Positions 47,336 through 56,785 of a stretch of 64,000 bases of DNA are shown one piece after another. Each line of letters begins with the position of its first letter. Within the stretch, counting starts at the first letter, position 1. A model generated the notes under the pieces. It was not told where the DNA came from and did no database searches. It worked only from the letters and a program-made list of their open reading frames with translations. The position numbers and the translations under genes were made by a program. This DNA is from Bidens hawaiensis (Eukaryota; Streptophyta; Magnoliopsida; Asterales; Asteraceae). The stretch covers positions 62,001-126,000 of the forward strand of contig JAIQDT010005822.1 of the NCBI GenBank assembly GCA_021521415.1, given 5' to 3'.

Positions 47336-48550
47336 GGGTCATCCCGACCCATAACAAAATGGCACCCAGCCCTGTTTTGACATGCTACCTAACTCACCCA
47401 TCTTTCCAGCTCTATGCTTCATTAAGAAATTGAGCGTGGATGCAGAACATCAACAGTTATCATGCTCAGGTTTTTCAAACTGTCAACACTTGTTAGCTTG
47501 CTAAAGGACAAGTCTTAGCTGTCAGCATAATAAGAGAGAAACATGAGAGATAACTTAACCAATGCTGGCTGTCAGACAGTATCAATAATTGACTAATTGC
47601 ATTTGTACCTTTTAGCATTTAAGGTTTTGGTCAAGTCATTTGGTCTTGTTAAGAGTGAAAAATGGAGTGCAAGTTCCCTTAGGGATAACCAAGGTCTTGA
47701 CACAATGTAAGGATGTTAGCCATGGTCTAGTGTTTATCTGGTTCCATATATATTTATGACCCATCTATGCATATTCCTCCCTAACCTATTCTAGATGGTT
47801 AGAAAAGAAGCCAATATTTCATAGACGTGTCTATCAAAGTTTAACCGTTTTTGTGACATTACATCACACGACTATCTCAAGACAAAAAAGTCTTGTGTTG
47901 TCAAATGGATTGTAGCCACATTATATTCATGGAACTTGATTAAAGTCATGAGTTAATTTATTTGTATGGTAAGCCAAGTTTTAACTTCAAAATTACAATT
48001 GTGGCAAAAAAAAAAAAAAATTGATGACTTTGAAAAAGACTGATCTAGGGTTGACCAAATTGCACTTTCCAAGTTTTTCAAAACTTAAATATCATATAAA
48101 AAGTGATAAAACTTCTTGTTTTGGTTAATTTTGCGGTTAGCAGGCTGTGGGGTTGAAATGAAGTCAACAATGTAGCCCGTTTACTACTAATTCACTTGCA
48201 CGTTAGGTTCTAAACATGGCTTTTGTATTCAAGCCTTTTAACACATTTACTCGATTAGCATAGTTAATAGACATATGTAATAGACATATGTGATGTATAC
48301 TTTCACAAACACCTAGAAGACAATATAGAAGGCCTAGAGAAAAGATCTACTCATACTTTTGGATTATACATTGAGGTTTTAACGCTTACAGATTTTCACA
48401 CTCTGGTCATTGTTTTGAAAAATACTTGGACCTTTTCTGATAAAGGGTAACCAGATTCGAGTTATTCAATGAACATGTTTACAAAAGGAATCTAATTATA
48501 TTTTTGGAAATACATGAGACAAAACATTTAGTCTGTACAATATGTAAAGA
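47336..48550. other. No feature seen
   Basis: AT-rich intergenic sequence with one A14 run near 48010. No exon, repeat array or element end is supported. Confidence 0.4.
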
Positions 48551-48555
48551 CAGAA

Positions 48556-48755
48556 TAACAAAACTAGTCATTTATGTTTGTACGTTTTTTCAATTGTTGT
48601 CTTTTAGCAAACTTAATGACATAAAACAGTCTTTATATTTAAAAACTATATCACGTTATGTCCTTTGGCCTTAACCTAGCTAAGTTTTCTCGTTAAATCC
48701 GGTCATGTGCAAGACAAATGAGGGTAGTTTTGCAACTTCACATATTTATTCTATA

Positions 48756-48814
<59 letters not shown>
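48556..48814. mobile_element. Relative of the long-TIR element end, plus (TA)n
   Basis: 48560-48745 aligns with the TIR of 14590-15685: TTTATGTTTGTACGTTTTTTC, CTATATCACGTTATGTCCTTT, AATCCGGTCATGTGCAAG, ATGAGGGTAGTTTTGCAAC. It then runs into a (TA)n tract (about 48762-48814), as the other copy does. The opposite end was not found. Confidence 0.55.
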
Positions 48815-48817
<3 letters not shown>

Positions 48818-49095
48818 GATTCGATATATTAATAGGTTATCGTACATTACGTACGCGAGGATGTGGAACGTAGATTGTAATTTTTCATAATCTGATATCG
48901 TAACTGTACATAAGGGTATAATTGTCTTTCAACATCATTTAAAAATTTAACCGCGCTACTAATTTTAGAAATCGTTTTGTTATACTCTGTTTTATATTAA
49001 AACCCATAAACCATTTGTGTTGAGTAATTGAGATTACGATTTTGACGATTTGGCTTATACGAATTAAGTTTACGAGTTTTTGTCTATCGAACGCC

Positions 49096-50584
49096 ATGTA
49101 TTACGATCATCAAAGTAAGTATTTTTAGGTTAATTTTAAAGAATTTTGATGTTTTTGAATAGCTGTTTAGTAAGTTAAACATCTGATATTCTAAATTTTT
49201 TGGTATTATTATTGTTTTCAGTTATTTTTTTGTTGAATTGATAGTCGAGTTGCTATTTCTGTAATCGGTAAAGTAATTTTGATTTGATTAGAGGTAAAAT
49301 TATCTGAAAAAATCTGGTAATCGTTAATCTGGTGATCGATATTAGAAGAACGTATTAGAATTGAACGAAATAGTTAAGTATTGAACATGTTAACTTTAAA
49401 TATGTGTGTATAGAATAATTTAGATAGTCTATTAAGAACGTATTAGAATTGAACGGATTAGTTAAGTAGTGAACGTGTTAACTTTAAATAGTTCTGTATA
49501 GAATAGTTTAGATAGTCTATTAAGAACGTATTAGAAAAAGGTATTAGTTAAGTACTGAACGTGTTAACTTTAAATAGGTGTTAACTTCTTTCTGTTTTTG
49601 TGTATTTATGTATCTTATCAGAGCCTCCATCAGATGATGTTGTACAACAAGTGAATGCTTCTTGTAAACCTATTAAAGGAATAGTATTTTAGTCTATTGA
49701 TCATGCATATGATTTTTATTGTGAATATACAAAGAAAGCTAGTTTTTGTATTCGTAAAGGAGGTTCATACATGAATGATGGTATATTAAAGTCTAAGTAT
49801 TTCACTTGTTCAAAAGAAGGTCATAAACCACCAAAGAGTTATGATTCAGTGGTTGATAAAGATAGTTAAAAAATATCATATTATAAAAGGAGGAAGAGAC
49901 CAACAATTCGGTGTGGTTGTAGAGCTCAAATCTTTTTGAAATCTGGGTTTGGTATGAAGTATTAAATAAACGAATTTGTGGAAGGTATCATGCAATGGTA
50001 GAAGCAATTGATATGCATTTTGTTTGATCAAATAGAAAGTTAGCTCATGTTCAAGAAGATATCATATATGAGCTGTCAACATTGAATTTGGGCCCAGTTA
50101 AGGCATTTAATATTTTGAGGACAAAGTATGGAGGTTTTGAGGAAGTTGTGACTACAAAAGATGATTGTAAGAATTTTAAACAAAGGTTAAATTGTTTTAT
50201 TGGTGAATTTGATGCTGAAATGGTTGTTCAAAGATTAAGTGGAAAGAAAAGGTGTTGTGATGAATTTTCTTTTGAATACACTGTAAACGATAATGGTGAG
50301 TTAGCTCGTATGTTTTGGGCTAATGAGATTTCAAAGAAGAATTATTTGGAATTTGGAGATATTATATCATTTGATGCCACTTTTAAGACTAATAAGTGTG
50401 TCTTTTTACTTTTGTTTTAACTTTTCAAATTTTTACGGCTGTTTTGCATATTGTTTGATTTTTATGTTATATTTATAGGTACAAGATGGTTTTTGCGCCT
50501 TTTACGGCTATTGATAACCATTGCCGGAATGTGACAGTTGGTGCTGGTTTGTTAGCATCTGAATCCATTGGATCATATACATGG
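49096..50584 (+). pseudogene. FAR1/FHY3-like (MULE-derived) gene, truncated pseudogene
   Basis: Exons: 49096-49114 (MYYDHQ), 49622-50395 and 50479-50584, joined in frame by GTAAGT..CAG and GTGTGT..TAG introns. The FAR1 DNA-binding domain is recognisable (SIDHAYDFYCEYTKKASFCI, then the zinc-ligand stretch TIRCGCRAQI), followed by the region before and into the MULE transposase domain (GDIISFDATFKTNK, then YKMVFAPFTAIDNH, ESIGSYTW). Damage: TAG in GIVF*SIDHAY, TAA after VDKDS, several stops around 49960-50030, and truncation where TGTCACACCC begins at 50585. FAR1-family proteins descend from Mutator-like transposases; a decayed MULE is the alternative reading. The intact frame 50082-50420 is only an exon piece. 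Confidence 0.75.
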
Positions 50585-51793
50585 TGTCACACCCTGACTT
50601 AGGGCCTAGACGTGTAACCCATAGTTGGTACCTGCTTTGCAAATATACCAGAGTTACGTTCTTTTAGCAGAAGTCTTTTGAATAAAATATTATGTTGAAA
50701 ACTCGATGTTTGAATACCCGTTTAATGTTTCAAATACCTGTGTTTTGAAATTATAACTTATAATATTCCGAATAAAATATCTGAGCCATCAGATAATGTC
50801 TAATGACTATATCCCTAATTTCCAGAAAGCAATCTATAATAAAATAATTTCCAGAAAGTAAGATGTGGAATTACAAAACCAACCTCCAACTCAGGATCAA
50901 TCATGTTAAACAATAAACATTTACTAGGGACACTGTTGCTTTCCATGGACAGAACAGGCATTGATGCAATGGCGGGAGCTTGAGATGTTATGCCTGTGCC
51001 ATCAGTGGTTGGGATGCCTAGTGATCCAACTTACGTATGTCATTAGTGGTTGGGATGCCTAGTGATCCAACTTACGTATGTTGGTTTGTAGGCTTCTACA
51101 GCTTTGCTGAATACTAGTTTCAGAGTTGCCAATTGTTCTGAAGTTGAATCCGTAATACCATATTCCTTTTGGCTAATATTAAACTCTGGGAACATAACAT
51201 TATGCAAATGACTCATTGTTCAAATAATGAAGTTTAAAAGGTTTTTCAATTAACCTAATCAATAATCCAACAAATACAACTTTAATGTAAAGAAAGGAAA
51301 AAACCGAGTTGGATTTTTTTATAAACCGGTAATAACTTCAACAAGCAGCAAGCTGAATTCAATTAAATATCAACAATACCAAGATTATAATAAAATTTCC
51401 ATTTACCTAATCTATGAACTGGTAATAATACCCGGATTAAACAACATTATGATGAACTGGAAATTAAATACAATACCTGAATATGCGAACGATGAACCCT
51501 AGATTAAGCTTGGATATCAACAACAAAACAAGACAACTGATTCAGAATAACCAAAATTTTTGTATTCAATAAAACTGAGAATATATAACACACATATCTA
51601 CGAAAAATTGAGTGGATTCTCGCTACCGACAACAAATGAAAACAAACGATTGAGAATAATTAAACACAGGATTCAACAAAATTGAGAAAAACTATCACTA
51701 TTAAATGGATGTTCGGTATCACACATGGCTAGATCCTGGTATGCCGCGCGCCTCACGGTAAAACCCAGCTAGTCAAAATTTGAGGGTGTGACA
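50585..51793. mobile_element. TGTCACACCC-ended element inside the FAR1 pseudogene
   Basis: The ends TGTCACACCCT and AGGGTGTGACA are perfect 11-base inverted copies, and TG..CA fits an LTR. Length is 1209 bp with no coding, so a solo LTR or an LTR-like TIR element. Flanks CATGG and AAGTA do not match. FAR1 homology does not resume to the right, so a deletion or rearrangement accompanied it. Within, a 43-base unit (GTGGTTGGGATGCCTAGTG) is repeated twice at about 51007-51080. Confidence 0.6.
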
Positions 51794-52481
51794 AAGTATA
51801 GATACTAAATTCTGATCAATCTCCAGAATCTGTAAAGTAACATAAAACGTAATTAGAAGACAGTTTATTATGGTTCTTATAGTCTTAACATTTAAATTTG
51901 TCACTAATACTCAAGTTAGTTATTTGTTGATTTCGGGTAAGGAAACGTATATAACTAGATTCAACCTATCATGTTTTAATTGGACTATTAGGATTAATAG
52001 ACTTAAGTATCATTAATATATAACTACCTATTTAGCAAAATGTTCTTTTGAGTTATGGATAGTCTCGTTGCTTATGCCTAGTCTAATGGCATATTTTGCA
52101 ATGAGACTTCTCATTGGAGAACTTAAAGTTGGAAGTAATACTTGTATTTTGTCCATAGACCTTAGTGTTTTAGATTTTAGTGGTAGTGAGGTGACTAACA
52201 TCTTATTTTCCGGTGCCAGACATTTCTAGTACATATGTTGCTGATCAACACACTCATTTTCCTTTAGTACTTCTGAGTGTTATAGTTGATTCTTAAGGCA
52301 TCAAATTGTACCAGTGAAAAGTTTATTGTGTAATGTATTAGAATATGTATTTATTTCCATGTGTGAGCCCTTAATTTTATAAGTCATGGTATTATAGATT
52401 ATGATTTATTCAAAAATGTCATTTAACCTTATAGTTAGAATTTAGAAGGAATGCATGCATCTTAGGAGTTATTTTGATTGT
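51794..52481. other. No feature seen
   Basis: AT-rich, no exon or repeat recognised. FAR1-type coding was looked for and not found. Confidence 0.4.
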
Positions 52482-52489
52482 TTCACAGT

Positions 52490-52934
52490 CTATGCAGTTG
52501 ATATCGCCGATATATCACCGATATATCAGTGATATATCGGTTATCGGTCCTTTGGCGATATATAACTCAGAATATCGGTACCGATAATATCAACGATATT
52601 GACCGATATTTGGCCAATATTGGACTCATATTTGACCGATATTTCCGATATCAGTGTTTTAAGTCTTAATTATCAACTTTTAGTGTTCAATGTTATTGTT
52701 TTAAGTTTTAAACAATTCTTACTTGCTATAATTGTTAGTGTTTTGCAATTTGCAAAAGGTTAATTTGTTAATGGTAGGAGACTATACTGAATTATTAGTT
52801 TTAAATTGTTATATATGTGAATTTTACATGATATTAAAATTACCGATATCCCACCGATATCTCATTGTGATAGCAGATATCTCAGATATCGGTCCTTGAC
52901 CGGTATCCGATATTTTTCCGCATTAACTGCTTAG
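52490..52934. mobile_element. hAT MITE rich in CGATAT, with 8-bp TSD
   Basis: TIRs CTATGCAGTTGAT (left) and the inverse of ATTAACTGCTTAG (right) match at 11 of 13. TTCACAGT flanks both sides (52482-52489 and 52935-52942), a perfect 8-bp duplication. Both subterminal regions are dense in CCGATATATC/GATATCGG motifs, with AT-rich sequence between. Non-coding, 445 bp. Confidence 0.85.
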
Positions 52935-53404
52935 TTCACAGTATAACAAATTAGTCTTAGGAAAAACTGACTCTAGAATAACTCCAGACTGGAGTCTCCA
53001 GTGATAGCATTTATTTAAATTAGTTCTTGATTATCATAAGATACGTTATGTTTGACTCATCCAATTTGTCATGCTTTAGATTTCAATGGAATGATTGTTA
53101 TTAGAAAGAGCAGCAGGATTGTCATATCATGTCTTGAGGGATAATCAAAATAGAGAAGATCTGAATGTCAATGAAACTTTTTAAGAAGCAAAACTCATAT
53201 TGGGTTTTGAAATTAGAGTGGATGATTTGGATGAGATATTAATATATAGAAGAAAGTTATAGTGAGTAATGTTATGGAATATTATAGTAAGATATATTAA
53301 AATTTATGGTCAATTGATTAATGAATTATCATTTATTTTATTGAAGATGTGATATGTCTATTATAAACATCAAACTAATAGACGTGTAAAATTCTACTTA
53401 AACA

Positions 53405-53665
53405 AAAAATACATCACCTTTAGGCAGAAGTAAAATTCATTTAAGTAACTGTGCAAAACAAATGTAGCACGTCACCTTGGGCATAAGTAAGACAATTATT
53501 TTAATTATGCACGGGTTAATTTTGCTAGACCTAATTTTTACACATCACCTCTGGACAGAAGTGAAACATTAGGTTCATATTAGGCAAAACCAACAAAAGC
53601 TTTTTAGTTAGACTTGAATGTTAAGATAGATATAACACATCACCTTTGGGCAGAAATGATATATC
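53405..53665. repeat. ACATCACCTTTGGGCAGAAGT repeats
   Basis: ACATCACCTTTAGGCAGAAGT and variants occur near 53409, 53467, 53540 and 53638, spaced 58-98 bases. Linkers share AAAACAAATG/TTAGACTTGA-like parts. Probably part of the minus-strand retroelement that flanks the chromovirus. Confidence 0.65.
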
Positions 53666-53814
53666 AAAAGTTCATTCAAGTTAAGCCATCTTAGTTTTGT
53701 AAAAAAATCATATTTTTTTAGTATTTACAAAACCATTGATTAGTTAATAGCAAACCACCTGTTAAGGCGGAAAAAGACAGTTTACGGGAAAAGGCAGTTC
53801 CTTTGTTATCGGGA

Positions 53815-53955
53815 TTGAGTTTCCGGAAAAAATGAGTTTCCGGCAATTTTATGATTCCGAGAATTTATGAGTTTCCTGGTTTGTGAGTTTTCGAGAATTT
53901 GGAGTTTCCGGCTGCTAGTTTTCGGTAATTGAGTTTCCGGTATTAGTGAGTTTTT
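53815..53955. repeat. TGAGTTTCCGG degenerate repeat
   Basis: TGAGTTTCCGG or a one- to three-base variant occurs about seven times in 140 bases (53816, 53831, 53867, 53885, 53900, 53930, 53947). The 60-codon minus frame across it is a product of the repeat. Confidence 0.65.
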
Positions 53956-54188
53956 GAGCTTATGGGGTTTATGGGTTATGACCCGCAAACAATTTAGAAA
54001 ACCGCAAACTTAGAAACCCAAGAATTATACTTGTAAACCATTTGAACTTTTCGATAAGGATAATGATAAGATTGTTCAAAACTTTTAGAGATTAACTATT
54101 TTTATCTGTTACCTATTTTAAGGGGTTCAAATCTTTTAAAAAAATACAAAAACTTTTAAGTTATCAAAGATTTAAAAAATTATTTTCC

Positions 54189-54193
54189 TAGAC
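54189..54193. repeat. Target duplication TAGAC, left
   Basis: TAGAC precedes the 5' LTR and recurs at 63652-63656 after the 3' LTR. Confidence 0.95.
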
Positions 54194-54264
54194 TGTGACA
54201 CCCGGTAAATTCCCCAATCCCTTAAACTAAGTAATCAACCTAATAATTAGGTGATTGTAAATAT

Positions 54265-54512
54265 TATGCGCGCCATGTTAGTCAGCGCGTGCATTTGTTA
54301 TGTGCGCCCTGCGCGAGCGCGCTATGTTAAGAATCAGCGCGGGCACATTATGTGCGCCCGGCGCGAGCATATGTTAGAATCAGCGCGGGCATTTGTTTGC
54401 CCTGCGCGAGCGCGCCATGTTAGTCAGCGCGTGCATGTTATATGCGCCATGCGCGAGCGCACCATGTTAAGAACCAGCGTGGGCATATGTTATATGCGCC
54501 ATGCGTGAATGT
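54265..54512 (+). repeat. GCGCGAGCGCGCCATGTTA array in U3
   Basis: About five units of 45-60 bases, each with CATGTTA(G)..CAGCGCG(G/T)GCAT and (A/T)TGCGCC(C/A)TGCGCGAGC. CpG-rich in an AT-rich genome and upstream of the TATA box, hence a candidate enhancer or methylation target. Repeated at 61340-61587. Confidence 0.75.
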
Positions 54513-55149
54513 TTTGGCTTTATGTTTTCATGTAACTTAACGTTGTCTAATGGGTTGACCGTCACGCATGATGCTAAGGCGGGTGCACCCTAAATCGTTT
54601 ATGCGCGTGCGGAAGGGAACTAACCTCCCCGCATGGCGGGAACATTGAGAGCTAGTTTGTCTGAAGCTCCAGGATGGAATTGACTTCAACATGACTGATC
54701 ACTATGTTGAAATACCAAGACCACCTGGAGAATCTACAAATGAAACTCAAATGTCCCTAACTGCGAGAAGGTTACGCACCTACCCGCAGCAAAGAAATGT
54801 TCTACACGCAGAAAGCTATGCGCACCAAGTTATACGCGCAGAACACTTAGTCAAAATGTTCAGATTTACGGAAATTGTTCCCGCCCAAAAGAAAACAGTA
54901 ACGTGTTTCAGAAAATTTCTACTTTTTACTGTGCACTGGCAAAAGCACACTGTAGCATGAACAGTCAACTATCAGCCACCCTACTTTCACCAACCACAGA
55001 CCTGCATGTCCTGCAAAAATCAGAATCTTTCACCCACTCCTCCACTTTTGAATAAATAATAATACTTTCCATACTTTATCATCATCACACCTAGATATGA
55101 AAAGATTACAATCCCCTAAATCAAGGGATTGTGTTCCATTGAATTTGCC

Positions 55150-55157
55150 TATAAATA
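55150..55157 (+). promoter_or_regulatory. TATA box of the chromovirus LTR
   Basis: TATAAATA with a CACTCAACACAC start-like region 25-35 bases downstream. The copy in the 3' LTR is at 62225-62232. Confidence 0.7.
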
Positions 55158-55683
55158 TGTAACCTAAAATTATCACTCAACACACTTCAAACTTCTCTCT
55201 TAAAACTGCAAATCTGCCCTGAATCATCTCTCAAGCATCTATTTTGATTTTCAATTCCGTTCCTGTTACAAGGTAAGCCGAGATTATAACCTTGAGATCT
55301 ACTTTCCGACCCATATATCTTGATCTTAATATACATATTTGTTATTTAATCGTATTCTAGACCTTCGATTCCGAGGCCAACACCAAGAAAACCCGAATCT
55401 CGATTAATTCCATAACAAGAACCACAGGTGAGTCTCACAGCCCCTATTTTCACTGTTTTCACTGTTTTTAAACTGTTTTCGGGGCGAGGGACACGTACTT
55501 AAATAATGATTTATCATGGTATACTTACAAGCTATGCAAGCGATTTTGTGTTTAAGTTATGTTTCATGATGAGCAATGCGAATGGTTATCTAAGGTTTTC
55601 GATGTATGTGCGCTAGAACTCGAGTAAGTGATCACTTTACCATTGGAACTCTAAGGGTAGGGACTGCTGGTTTGATCCACCCA

Positions 55684-56105
55684 CTCGTAGGGGTCGCACC
55701 TCTTTGCATGGACGAGTGCCTAGTATGGTCATGGGGCAGTACTATGGGTTTGAGCCCGCTCGTAGGGGTCGCGCCTCTTTGCATGGACGAGCGCCTTGTT
55801 TTCCGGCACAACGTCCGCGCGTAACCCGCGGGACGGTAATATATTGTTTTAGCTCGTAGTGGCAGCGCCACTTACATAGACGAGCACGGTTTTTCAGAAG
55901 TGTCCGCGCGTAACCCGCGGGACGATATTACATTGTTTTAGCTCGTAGTGGCAGCGCCACTTTGCATGGACGAGCACATTTTCCTGAAACGTTCGCGCGT
56001 AACCCGCGGGACGGTATTACTTATGTTTAGCTCGTAGTGGCAGCGCCACTTTGCATAGACGAGCACAGTTCCCAGAAATGTTCGCGCGTAACCCGCGGAA
56101 CGATT
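55684..56105 (+). repeat. Five-unit hairpin array in R/U5
   Basis: Units start at 55684, 55759, 55853, 55942 and 56031. Each has CTCGTAG(G/T)GG..GC, then GC(G/A)CC(T/A)CT, then ACGAG. The outer CTCGT/ACGAG and inner AGTGGC/GCCACT pair, so RNA would form a stem-loop in each. Most units are followed by CGCGCGTAACCCGCGG. Repeated at 62759-63180. Confidence 0.8.
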
Positions 56106-56576
56106 TTACCAGAATATATTGATAGAGCTATGTTTTACCAAGCATGTGTTTTAATGAGGCTAACAGAATTATGTTTCAGAATGATTATGATGCAATACGA
56201 TTTATCAAGTTACTAAAACTTGTGAACTCACTCAGTTTATACTGATTCAAATGTTTTTACGTGTCTTTCAGGAAATAACTAGGTAGCGCATGGAGTCACA
56301 CTTAGAGCACCACACGCTGAACATCTAAAACAAGCTTTTTGGAAGATTTTGGTTTTATCCCCTCGATGCGCACGGTTACCCGCCGCGCAAGGGGATATGG
56401 CGAGGAAATCTTCAGTTTTATACTTGGATGTTTTTATGTAACTTTTAAACAATGTAATGTATTAAACATTTCTTACGCAATGAAAATCTTTGAATGTTTG
56501 CAATGGCCCGTGCTTAATTATCAATCCCCACTCGCGCGCGCCCGGCTGTTTCCGCCGCTCAGGGCCGGGTGTGACA

Positions 56577-56591
56577 GATTGGTATCAGAGC
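56577..56591 (+). other. Primer-binding site (initiator Met tRNA)
   Basis: TGGTATCAGAGC at 56580-56591, three bases after the 5' LTR, is complementary to the 3' end of plant initiator Met tRNA. Confidence 0.9.
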
Positions 56592-56785
56592 ACTGGTTAT
56601 AGCGAACTAGGAAAAGAAGTTTTTAACCTAGACTATAACCTTTGGGGAATCGCATGAAAAATTTTTCAAAGAATATTTTCAAAAGAAAAATCACACACGC
56701 ACTTAGGAACACGGGTCACAGTGTCTAGAGATAAGAACATTATGTGCTCTGAGTACATGCGCTAAGTTTGTTATATTTTCTTTTT

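Larger units (their letters stand above)
54194..56576 (+). repeat. 5' LTR, 2383 bp
   Basis: Starts TGTGACACCC and ends GGGTGTGACA. U3 (to about 55175) has a GCGC-rich array, a TATA box and a pyrimidine-rich start region. R/U5 has a five-unit hairpin array. The small frames within (54251, 54691, 55606, 55632, 56339) occur identically in the other LTR and show no protein similarity I know; they are not genes. Confidence 0.97.

Noticed and set aside
54251..55824. Open frames of 72-89 codons in the LTRs (also at 61326-62946)
   Set aside because: They are identical in both LTRs, lie across GC-rich tandem arrays and have no recognisable domain; they reflect composition.
55684..56105. CRISPR-like array of repeats and spacers
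   Set aside because: Regular 75-94 base repeats, but inside an LTR of a plant retrotransposon and with linkers that are also repeated; not a CRISPR.
56768..56785. Upstream start for Gag-Pol
   Set aside because: The codon at 56768 is TTG, not a normal plant start; the first ATG is at 56786.
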